DNA of 7,772 nucleotides from Trueperaceae bacterium. Lineage in GTDB: Bacteria; Deinococcota; Deinococci; Deinococcales; Trueperaceae. The stretch spans positions 1 to 7,772 of the forward strand of contig JAGXHO010000133.1 in assembly GCA_024636105.1 (NCBI GenBank). Direction: 5' to 3'. A program made the position numbers and the translations under genes. This document shows positions 1 to 5,503 of this stretch, one piece after another (the first letter of the stretch is position 1; every line of letters starts with the position of its first letter). The notes under the pieces were generated by a model that did no database searches, had not been told where the DNA came from, and saw nothing but the letters and a program-made list of their open reading frames with translations.

Positions 1-703
1 CGCCCTGCGTCGGCGCCCAGCTGATGTGGATCTGGAGCTGGGTTCGCATGGCCGATGCGTCCTTGCCCGCCTCCTTGGCGCCCTCGCGGAACTTGTCCCA
101 CAGCATCGCCATCTTCTCGTCGGCGGCACCGACGGTGATGATCCCGTCCGCGAACTTGCCGGTGCGCTTCGCATTCACCGGGCCGGCGGTGGCGACGTAG
201 ATCGGCACCGGTTGCTCGGGGATCGTGTAGAGGCGCGCCGATTCCAGGGTGAAGTAGTCACCATCGTGCTTGACGACCTTGCCGCTGAACAGCTTGCTGA
301 TGATCTCGATGCTCTCGAACATCATCCGGCTGCGCTCGCCGATCTCGGGCCACTCGCCGCCGATGACGTGCTCGTTCAGCGCCTCGCCCGCGCCGAGTCC
401 CAGCCAGAAGCGGCCGGGATACATGGCGCCAAGCGTCGCGGCTGCGTGCGCGATGACCGCGGGGTGATAGCGGAAGCCCGGGCAGGTGACTGCTGTGCCG
501 AAAGGAAGGGTGGTGCGCTGGCCGAGGGCGCCCATGAAGCTCCAGGCGAATGCCGACTGTCCCTGCTGCGGCGTCCATGGGTGAAAGTGCTCGCTGACCT
601 GGAAGCCGGCGTCGAAGCCTGCGGCCTCCGATTGCTCGGCCCAGTCCAGGAGGTCCGTGGGGTGGAACTGCTCGAGCATGGCCGCGTAGCCGATTTTCGT
701 CAT
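1..703 (-). CDS. LLM-class (F420/flavin-dependent) oxidoreductase, 3'-truncated by window edge
   Basis: Reading down from the ATG at 703, 234 codons stay open to the left edge. The N-terminus MTKIGYAAMLEQFHP and the blocks SEHFHPW (residues 37-43), GTAVTCPGFRYHPAVIAHAA (69-88) and GLGAGEALNEH (102-112) match the bacterial luciferase-like TIM-barrel family, closest in my memory to mycobacterial F420-dependent glucose-6-phosphate dehydrogenase (FGD). His39, Trp43 and Glu107 align with FGD catalytic and cofactor-site residues His40, Trp44 and Glu109. The position of FGD Lys198, which binds the substrate phosphate, is alanine here (ADGIITVGAAD), so glucose 6-phosphate is unlikely to be the substrate. 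The family is cytosolic and moves hydride between deazaflavin F420 (or FMN in sister families) and an organic substrate. FGD is about 336 residues long, so roughly a third is missing. The cofactor cannot be settled from sequence alone. No F420 biosynthesis gene is visible. The start is supported by a TACGCT box six bases upstream. Confidence 0.87.
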   Translation of the reverse strand, partial: MTKIGYAAMLEQFHPTDLLDWAEQSEAAGFDAGFQVSEHFHPWTPQQGQSAFAWSFMGALGQRTTLPFGTAVTCPGFRYHPAVIAHAAATLGAMYPGRFWLGLGAGEALNEHVIGGEWPEIGERSRMMFESIEIISKLFSGKVVKHDGDYFTLESARLYTIPEQPVPIYVATAGPVNAKRTGKFADGIITVGAADEKMAMLWDKFREGAKEAGKDASAMRTQLQIHISWAPTQG

Positions 704-715
704 GTGACTAGCGTA
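704..715 (-). promoter_or_regulatory. Possible leaderless -10 box for the LLM oxidoreductase
   Basis: On the minus strand TACGCT (plus-strand bases 710-715) is followed by six bases (AGTCAC) and then the ATG at 703. The TANNNT-N6-ATG layout would place the transcription start at or very near the start codon. It is known for leaderless genes in Deinococcota and Actinobacteria. There is no purine-rich ribosome site before this ATG, which agrees. I see no convincing -35 hexamer. This is inference from spacing only. Confidence 0.35.
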
Positions 716-744
716 CCCGCTCCGTTGTGCCGTGGACGGGCACG

Positions 745-779
745 AAACGGCGCCGGCGCCCCGAGGGGCAACCGGCGCC
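745..779 (-). terminator. Hairpin terminator downstream of the secreted-protein gene
   Basis: GGCGCCGG at 749-756 pairs perfectly with CCGGCGCC at 772-779. An inner stem GCCC (758-761) pairs with GGGC (766-769) around a four-base loop. On the minus strand this hairpin begins 19 bases after the stop of the gene at 798-1559 and is followed by a short run, GTTTCG (748 downward). The T-run is short, as often in GC-rich genomes, so efficiency is uncertain. Its position between two same-strand genes suggests the oxidoreductase gene is transcribed separately. Confidence 0.6.
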
Positions 780-797
780 AAGGATCGCGGGGGACGG

Positions 798-1559
798 TCA
801 GGCGCCGTCACCTTCTGCGTCCGGGCTCGCGTCGTCCGCGCCACCGTCACCGTGGTGGCCCGGGCCGAAGTGACCGCGTCCACCGCCGAACCCGCCCAGG
901 CCCGGAGCGTCGAACTGTCCCCCGGCCTCGAGCCAGGTGTCCAGGTGCTCGATCGCAGCATCGGCGCGTGCCTGGGCCATGCCCTCGGCGACCGCGGCAT
1001 CCAGGTCGGCCTGGACGGCAGCGCGCACCGAGGCCTTGACGTCGTCGTACGCCACCCCCTGGGTCTCGGCCAGCGCCTCGAGCGATCCGGCCTCGCGGGC
1101 CTGCCCGATGAGATCGGCACTTTCGATGCCCAGTGCATCGGCTGCGGCCTCGAAGACGTCGCCGCCAAGGAAGCCACGTGCCATACCGCGTTCCGCTCCG
1201 GCATGGAAGCCGCGTCCGAAGGCGCGCCCGAACAGCTCGCAGCCTTCGCCGTCATAGGCGTCGACGCGCTCGCGAAGTGTCGTTGCTTGCTCCTCGGTGA
1301 GATCGCCGGCCGCAACGGCGGCGTCGATCGCGGCGTTGGCCGCCGACTGTCCGGCGCTCACCAGGCCGGCGCGATCGGTCCCCAGCTCGGAGGACAGCGT
1401 GTCCATGAACGTGTCGCAGTACTCGGCGGCCGCGCCGGTGGTCTGGCCATCGGTGGCAGACGGCTCATCGGTTGCAAGCGCGGAGCCGATGAGCGTCCCG
1501 CCCAGCAGGGCCGAAACGAGGAGTGCTCCGGCGAAGCCGAGTGTCTTGGTGATTCGCAT
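798..1559 (-). CDS. Secreted alanine-rich helical protein with Gly/His-rich tail (unknown function)
   Basis: The product is 253 residues. I chose the ATG at 1559 because GAGG lies five bases upstream and because it opens a signal peptide: basic MRITK, hydrophobic residues 8-27, then a likely cut at ALA|TD (29/30). An upstream in-frame start at 1643 would bury that signal. The mature protein is Ala-rich and helical. Residues about 72-101 (AAIDAAVAAGDLTEEQA region) and 179-211 (ADLDAAVAEG region) look like diverged copies of one helical unit, separated by an ADALGIESADLIG segment. This pattern recalls small secreted proteins of Actinobacteria and Chloroflexota, but I cannot name a family. There are two cysteines (48 and 107), which could form a disulfide. 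The tail (about 218-253) is Gly-rich with three histidines (GHFGPGHHGDG), then acidic, so metal binding is possible but unproven. The gene is divergent from the two-component system at 1700-3710, which may control it. Confidence 0.85.
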   Translation of the reverse strand: MRITKTLGFAGALLVSALLGGTLIGSALATDEPSATDGQTTGAAAEYCDTFMDTLSSELGTDRAGLVSAGQSAANAAIDAAVAAGDLTEEQATTLRERVDAYDGEGCELFGRAFGRGFHAGAERGMARGFLGGDVFEAAADALGIESADLIGQAREAGSLEALAETQGVAYDDVKASVRAAVQADLDAAVAEGMAQARADAAIEHLDTWLEAGGQFDAPGLGGFGGGRGHFGPGHHGDGGADDASPDAEGDGA

Positions 1560-1699
1560 TGGTACCTCACTGATGTGGGTGGATGAGGGCGGTATCGGGT
1601 CGATGGGCTCCACGATGCACGACGCCGATGAAGATCGCACCAAGATCGACGGTGTGCGTCTTCACATCGTCTGAATCGGCTCCGCGTAGGATGCGGCGA
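1560..1699. promoter_or_regulatory. Divergent control region between the secreted protein and the two-component system
   Basis: These 140 bases separate two genes read outward. AAGATCG occurs at 1631-1637 and again at 1642-1648, exactly 11 bp start to start, the phasing used by OmpR/PhoB-family dimers. On the plus strand TAGGAT (1687-1692) ends seven bases before the ATG at 1700, so it could be a -10 box of a leaderless message; a loose -35 (TTCACA, 1661-1666) sits 20 bases upstream of it. The same bases also contain AGGA, which could serve as a ribosome site. On the minus strand the ribosome site of the secreted-protein gene is GAGG at 1565-1568. I could not pick a convincing minus-strand -10 box. 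Confidence 0.4.
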
Positions 1700-2365
1700 A
1701 TGGGAGCACGAATTCTGGTGGTGGAGGACGAGCCGCAGTTGCGCGCGCTCCTCCGGCTGTACCTGGAGCGCGAGGGTCACCAGGTCACCGATGCCGGCGA
1801 TGGTCCGTCAGCCCTTGCCGCCTATGACGCCGACGGCGCGGACCTCGTGGTGCTCGACCTCATGCTCCCCGGCATGCAGGGCGAGACGGTGCTCGAGGCA
1901 CTGCGCGACGCGGGCGCCGTCCCCGTGCTCATCACCTCCGCCAAGCGCAGCGACGCCGAGCGAATTGCCGGCCTGCGGGCCGGTGCCGACGACTACCTCG
2001 CCAAGCCCTTCCACGTCGAGGAGTTGGTCGCTCGGGTGGGCGTGCAGTTGCGCAAGCACCACGGCGGCGCCCCGACGACCGTCGGCGACCTCACGCTGGA
2101 CGCGATGCGCAAGCAGGTGTGGTGGGCGGGCACCGAGGTGAAGCTCTCGCCCCGGGAGCTGGACCTGCTCGCGTTCCTCGCCGGCCAACCGGGCCGGGTC
2201 TATTCGCGCGTCGAGATCGAGCGCAACGTGTGGGGCGAAGACCTACCGCCGACGTCGAACGTCGTCGACGTCCACGTGGCGAACATCCGCAGCAAGCTGC
2301 GCGACGCCGGCGGCTTCGGCGTCATCCGCACCGTGCGCGGCGTCGGCTACGCGATCAAGGGCTGA
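1700..2365 (+). CDS. OmpR/PhoB-family response regulator
   Basis: The product is 221 residues, normal for the family. Residues 1-120 are a receiver domain: acidic pocket Glu9/Asp10, phosphoacceptor Asp53 (VVLDLMLPGM), Thr79, switch Tyr99 and conserved Lys102 (DDYLAKPF). Residues about 130-221 are a winged-helix DNA-binding domain, with LSPRELDLLAFLAGQPGRV, the VVDVHVANIRSKL recognition-helix region and the closing VIRTVRGVGYAI hairpin. All key receiver residues are present, so it should be phosphorylated by the kinase encoded four bases downstream and bind direct repeats in DNA. An in-frame ATG at 1691 would add MRR. I prefer 1700 because the family begins right before ILVVEDE and because TAGGA lies at a suitable distance upstream. 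The nearest plausible target is the divergent region 1560-1699. The regulon cannot be read from the sequence. Confidence 0.95.
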   Translation: MGARILVVEDEPQLRALLRLYLEREGHQVTDAGDGPSALAAYDADGADLVVLDLMLPGMQGETVLEALRDAGAVPVLITSAKRSDAERIAGLRAGADDYLAKPFHVEELVARVGVQLRKHHGGAPTTVGDLTLDAMRKQVWWAGTEVKLSPRELDLLAFLAGQPGRVYSRVEIERNVWGEDLPPTSNVVDVHVANIRSKLRDAGGFGVIRTVRGVGYAIKG

Positions 2366-2369
2366 AGCC

Positions 2370-3710
2370 GTGCCGGCGCGGCGCCGCGGCTGGCCGCTCA
2401 CGTGGCGGGGTGCGGTGCTGGCCGCGCTCGCGATGGGGGCGTTGACCGTCCTCGGGGCGATCACCACCTTCGTGGTCGTGCGCGCGAGCCTGAGGGAGAG
2501 CTTGGACGCGGCGCTCGCCGCCGACGCGCTCCAAGTGGCGGCCTTGTACGCGACCGGCGCGACGGGGAGCGCGCGCGACCTGCTCCAGGGGCCGACCGGC
2601 GTCGTCTTCGTGCAGCTCTACGACCCGCTCGGCGAGCTGCTCGTGGCGAGCGAACCGCGCTTCATGGAAGCGGCTGCGGTGATCCCTCGCGAGGCGGTGC
2701 TGCTGGCTCGCGAGGTGCCCTCGCGGTGGCGGGGGGAGCTGGTGGAGATGCCGGTCCAGGCGGCGATGACGCCGTTCGAATTCGGCATGGTGGCGGTGGT
2801 GGGCGACGCCACCTTCATCGGCGACGCGCTCGCGCGCTTGACGCGCGACCTCGCGCTCGCGGCGATGGCGATCGTCGCCGTGTCGGCGGTCGCCGGCTGG
2901 GGCGTTGCGGCCGCCATCGTGGGCCCGGTCCGGCGGCTGGCGCGCGCAGCGCAGCGCCTCGATCCGGAGCGCTTGGAGCCCATCCCGGACCCAGGGACGC
3001 GCGACGAGGTCGGGCGCCTGACCGAAGTGCTCAACGCGCTGCTGGAGCGCCTCCGGAGCGCGATGGGGGCGCAACGCTCGTTCCTGGCGGAGACCTCGCA
3101 CGAGCTGCGCACGCCGCTCACGTCGCTCCAGGGCTTCCTGGAGCGCGCGTCGCGGGGTGCCCAACCCGAGGTCCGACGCGACCTGGACGACGCCCGCCGG
3201 GTCGCGGCGGGCATGTCGCGGCTGGTCACCGACCTCCTCCAATTGTCGCGCGGCGAGGTGGTGCGCGAGGTCGACCCGTTCCTCGTCGACCCGGTCGCGG
3301 ACGTGCTGATGCCGGTCGCCGAGGAGTGGCCCGGGGTCCGCGTCGACGGGGTCGAGGGCGCGTCCACGGTGCTCGGCGACCCGGCGCGGCTGCGCCAACT
3401 GGTGCGCAACCTGACGGCGAACGCCGTGCGCGCGGCAGGGGTGGCGGGGGTGGTCCTGCGCGCGCGCGCCGACGGCGAGGACGTGCTGCTCGAGGTCCAC
3501 GACGACGGTCCGGGCGTGCCCGAGGAGCTGCGGGTCAAGGTGTTCGAGAAGTTCTGGACGTCGGGTGGCGGCGGCGCGGGCCTCGGACTGGCGATCGCGC
3601 GCCAGATCGCACAAGCGCACGGGAGCGAGCTCACGCTCGAGAGCCGGCCGGGCACGACGACGTTCGCGGTGCGGCTCCCCCGCATGGAGCTCGGCGACGA
3701 CGACGCCTGA
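2370..3710 (+). CDS. Membrane sensor histidine kinase
   Basis: The product is 446 residues, starting at GTG with AAGGG eight bases upstream. A later ATG at 2433 would cut into the first membrane segment. Order of parts: basic N-terminus; membrane segment about 14-38; extracytoplasmic sensor region of about 120 residues (39-160) with no recognised motif; membrane segment about 161-184; HAMP linker about 184-235 (GPVRRLARAAQRLDPERLEP); dimerisation and phosphoacceptor H-box with His244 in ETSHELRTPL; then the ATPase domain with N-box Asn347/Asn351 (RNLTANA), G1 box DDGPGVP (378-384), F-box VFEKFW (391-396) and G2 box GAGLGLAIA (402-410). All catalytic boxes are intact. It is expected to phosphorylate Asp53 of the regulator encoded just upstream, in the same operon. 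Family members usually end soon after the FAVRLPR strand. Here the last residues, LGDDDA, are encoded by one arm of the inverted repeat at 3690-3737. The signal sensed is unknown. Confidence 0.95.
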   Translation: MPARRRGWPLTWRGAVLAALAMGALTVLGAITTFVVVRASLRESLDAALAADALQVAALYATGATGSARDLLQGPTGVVFVQLYDPLGELLVASEPRFMEAAAVIPREAVLLAREVPSRWRGELVEMPVQAAMTPFEFGMVAVVGDATFIGDALARLTRDLALAAMAIVAVSAVAGWGVAAAIVGPVRRLARAAQRLDPERLEPIPDPGTRDEVGRLTEVLNALLERLRSAMGAQRSFLAETSHELRTPLTSLQGFLERASRGAQPEVRRDLDDARRVAAGMSRLVTDLLQLSRGEVVREVDPFLVDPVADVLMPVAEEWPGVRVDGVEGASTVLGDPARLRQLVRNLTANAVRAAGVAGVVLRARADGEDVLLEVHDDGPGVPEELRVKVFEKFWTSGGGGAGLGLAIARQIAQAHGSELTLESRPGTTTFAVRLPRMELGDDDA

Positions 3711-3737
3711 CATGGATCAGGCGTCGTCGTCGCCGAG
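3690..3737. repeat. Perfect 21-bp inverted repeat spanning two convergent gene ends
   Basis: Bases 3690-3710 are the exact reverse complement of 3717-3737, with a six-base loop (CATGGA, 3711-3716). The left arm encodes the last residues and TGA of the histidine kinase; the right arm, read on the minus strand, encodes the last residues and TGA of the dCTP deaminase. Both proteins therefore end LGDDDA. The hairpin would form in both messages and probably acts as a bidirectional terminator or 3'-end stabiliser. Neither side has a clear T-run after the stem, so it is not a textbook intrinsic terminator. A dispersed palindromic repeat is the main alternative. Confidence 0.85.
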
Positions 3738-4985
3738 GCGCGGCAGCGTGATGCCGGTCTGACCCTGGTATTTCCCCTTGCGGTCGCCGTACGTGACCTC
3801 GGGGCGGTCGCCCTGGAAGAACAGCAGCTGAACGATCCCCTCGTTGCCGTAGACCTTGGCGGGGAGCGGCGTCGTGTTGGAGAGCTCGAGGGTGACGTGG
3901 CCCTCCCAGCCGGGCTCCAAGGGAGTTACGTTCGCGACGATGCCGCAGTTGGAGACGAAGACGCCCGCTTCGAGGGCGAAGTTGCCCGCCTCGGGCACCG
4001 TCAGGCAGTAGACGTCCTCCTCCCCCTTGAGCGTGCGGATGCTGGCGACCTTGTGGTTGCGATGGGTCCGTGTGGGCACCATAAGTCGCGATCGGTCGCC
4101 GTGCGCGACCGGGTCGAAGTCGCCGCCGTACGTCTCGGCGTTGTGGTACGCGATGTGCTCCGAGGCCGGCATGCGGACGAGGTTGGTTGGGTGGTTGTTG
4201 CGTCGGTCGTGGTCGACGTGGTGCCGGTAGGTGCCCAGCACGTCCTCGTACACGCCGTTGCGCACGTTCCAGGCGTCGGTGAGGCGATGCGTCGGCGTGG
4301 TGCTGCCGGCGAGCGGCTGGTACGTCATCTCGTAGCCCCGGAAGACGTCGCGGTAGAGCGGCATCAACGATCGTCCCGGGGTGAGTTCGCCCGCCGTCGT
4401 CCAGGAGCCGTCCCGCAGCATGAACCGGTGGTCGGGCGTCGCATGGACGACCGCGCCGTCGTCTAGGACGATCTCCACGAGCGCGTCGCGTCCGACGAAG
4501 CGGGGCGCATCGAGGAGCGCGGCGATCAGCTGACCGTTCGGGCCCAGCGCGTACCCGAAGTGCAGCGCACCGTCGCGGGCTTCGTCGGCCAGGGCCTCCA
4601 ACGTGCGTGACGTGCCATCGACGAGAGCGACACGGGTATCGCCGCGGAAGCAGCGGGCGTAGGAGGACTTGCCGAGCGCGATCACCATGGTGTCGTCCGG
4701 TATCCGCAAGTACTCGATCGAACGCGTGAGCACGAAGCTGTTGGGCGGAATGATGCACTCGTCGCCCTCGTGGTCGATGAGGCTGCGGGTGTCGAAATGC
4801 TTCGGGTCGACGACGGTGTTGAAGGCGTTGACGAAGATGCGCCACTCCGGGGCGGCGCGCAGGTCGTAGCCGAAGCTCGAGAGCCCGTAGCTGATGACGC
4901 CGCGGCGCTCCAAGCGGTCGGTGAAGGGCTCGATCATGCCCTCCAGGGCGCGTTCGCGGATCCACCAATCGGGCCGGATGCTCAT
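3717..4985 (-). CDS. dcd: dCTP deaminase interrupted by an intein
   Basis: The precursor is 422 residues. Extein residues 1-111 and 347-422 join to a 187-residue protein, the usual dCTP deaminase size. The enzyme deaminates dCTP to dUTP, feeding dTMP synthesis in the cytosol; some relatives also hydrolyse dUTP. Recognisable blocks are SSFGYDLR (36-43), IIPPNSFVLTRSIEYLRIP (78-96), GKSSYAR (105-111), then after the intein CGIVANVTPLEPGWEG (347-362), VTLELSN with probable catalytic Glu367, and GKYQGQTGITLP (404-415). The intein sits right after Arg111, the equivalent of E. coli Arg115 in the active-site motif, so the unspliced protein should be inactive. The start ATG at 4985 (MSIRPDWWI) matches the family N-terminus; the frame is open upstream but reads as Ser/Arg-rich non-protein. 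The stop of the upstream gene is 10 bases away and no clear ribosome site is seen, so translational coupling is likely. The C-terminal LGDDDA is palindrome-encoded. Confidence 0.95.
   Translation of the reverse strand: MSIRPDWWIRERALEGMIEPFTDRLERRGVISYGLSSFGYDLRAAPEWRIFVNAFNTVVDPKHFDTRSLIDHEGDECIIPPNSFVLTRSIEYLRIPDDTMVIALGKSSYARCFRGDTRVALVDGTSRTLEALADEARDGALHFGYALGPNGQLIAALLDAPRFVGRDALVEIVLDDGAVVHATPDHRFMLRDGSWTTAGELTPGRSLMPLYRDVFRGYEMTYQPLAGSTTPTHRLTDAWNVRNGVYEDVLGTYRHHVDHDRRNNHPTNLVRMPASEHIAYHNAETYGGDFDPVAHGDRSRLMVPTRTHRNHKVASIRTLKGEEDVYCLTVPEAGNFALEAGVFVSNCGIVANVTPLEPGWEGHVTLELSNTTPLPAKVYGNEGIVQLLFFQGDRPEVTYGDRKGKYQGQTGITLPRLGDDDA
3948..4652 (-). other. Intein with HNH homing endonuclease inside dCTP deaminase
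   Basis: The intein has 235 residues, from Cys112 to Asn346 of the precursor, with Cys347 as the first C-extein residue. Block A is CFRGDTRVAL. Block B contains ATPDHRFML with the TxxH pair Thr183 and His186. Block F is VYCLTVPEAGNFAL (325-338). Block G is GVFVSN followed by Cys. Between B and F lies an HNH-type nuclease signature at about 253-281 (bases 4143-4229): HHVDHDRRNNHPTNL, then EHIAYH, which fits the usual HH-x-D...NN...NL...EH...H spacing. It should excise itself after translation, and the nuclease should cut intein-less dcd alleles. Two deviations stand out: the penultimate residue is Ser345 rather than His, and the block F aspartate position is Cys327. Cys1, TxxH, terminal Asn and Cys+1 are all intact, so splicing is probable. 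Confidence 0.93.
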
Positions 4986-4995
4986 GGGTGGCGGC

Positions 4996-5463
4996 TCAGA
5001 GATCCCAGTTGAACCCGACGGCCGCCCCGAACGTCGGGATGCGCGCCGTCCCGCCCGACAGGCTGATGGCCGCCCCGAGGTTGGCTTCGAGGAAGACCGA
5101 CAGCGGCGCCAGACCGAGGTCGGTGAAGCGGAACGCACCGCCGAGGAGGCCGTGCACGTCGAGGTCGACGCGACCGCCGCCGGCCTCGATCGATGGGCCG
5201 CCACCGACGTAGGCGCTGATCGGCCCGTCGGCGAACACGTCGACGAGGGCGTCGACGCCGACGCCGAAGGAGGCGCTGCCGCCCGGGCCCACGACCACGC
5301 GCGCCGAGACCCGCAGGTCGGCGCCGTTGGCGAGGGCGTTGCCGACGCCGTAGTGGAGGGTCACGCCGAGCGGGTAGCCGCTGCGGACGCCGAACCAGTT
5401 CTGGGCCGAGGCGGTGCTTGCGAGGAGCAGGACGGTGAGGATGGCGACGAGGTGGCGGTGCAT
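4996..5463 (-). CDS. Small secreted protein, probable outer-membrane beta-barrel
   Basis: The product is 155 residues. Residues 1-20 form a clear signal peptide (MHRHLVAILTVLLLASTASA) with a likely cut before Gln21. The start is fixed by a strong AAGGAG five bases upstream of the ATG at 5463. The mature protein is rich in Gly, Ala and Val, with repeated short stretches of alternating hydrophobic residues separated by Gly/Asp turns (for example ADLRVSARVVVG, ISAYVGGGPSIEAGG, VFLEANLGAAISL), as in small beta-barrels. The last strand ends FGAAVGFNWDL. The opening QNWFGVRSGYPLGVTLHYG resembles secreted proteins I associate with Deinococcota, but I cannot name a family. It lies 40 bases after a PhnE permease gene and 10 bases before dcd on the same strand. 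A role in importer function is possible only by position. Confidence 0.8.
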   Translation of the reverse strand: MHRHLVAILTVLLLASTASAQNWFGVRSGYPLGVTLHYGVGNALANGADLRVSARVVVGPGGSASFGVGVDALVDVFADGPISAYVGGGPSIEAGGGRVDLDVHGLLGGAFRFTDLGLAPLSVFLEANLGAAISLSGGTARIPTFGAAVGFNWDL

Positions 5464-5468
5464 GGGCG

Positions 5469-5474
5469 CTCCTT
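5469..5474 (-). promoter_or_regulatory. Strong ribosome binding site for the small secreted protein
   Basis: On the minus strand AAGGAG is followed by five bases (CGCCC) and the ATG at 5463. It is the best Shine-Dalgarno match in the window. It suggests this envelope protein is made in greater amount than its operon neighbours, and it decides the start. Confidence 0.75.
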
Positions 5475-5503
5475 CTAGGGCGGCGAGGGTCGTGGGCGGG
5501 GTG

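Noticed and set aside
26..1586. Long plus-strand frames at 26-1039 and 732-1586
   Set aside because: They oppose the LLM oxidoreductase and the secreted protein, both of which have family motifs or a signal peptide and supported starts.
2355..3713. 452-codon minus-strand open frame opposite the histidine kinase
   Set aside because: Arg/His-rich low-complexity translation with no domain. The plus strand encodes a complete kinase with all catalytic boxes.
2402..3751. 449-codon plus-strand frame overlapping the kinase gene
   Set aside because: Gly/Arg/Ala-rich shadow frame produced by high GC at the third codon position of the kinase.
3948..4652. Class 3 intein assignment based on the block F cysteine
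   Set aside because: Cys1 is present and the block B position is Phe rather than Trp, so the class 3 Trp-Cys-Thr set is not met.
3631..4968. 445-codon minus-strand frame overlapping dcd
   Set aside because: Arg/Pro/His-rich shadow; the other frame gives recognisable dCTP deaminase and intein motifs.
4986..5204. N-terminal extension of dCTP deaminase by 73 codons
   Set aside because: It overlaps the small secreted protein gene, reads as Ser/Arg-rich noise, and the family begins at MSIRPDWWI.
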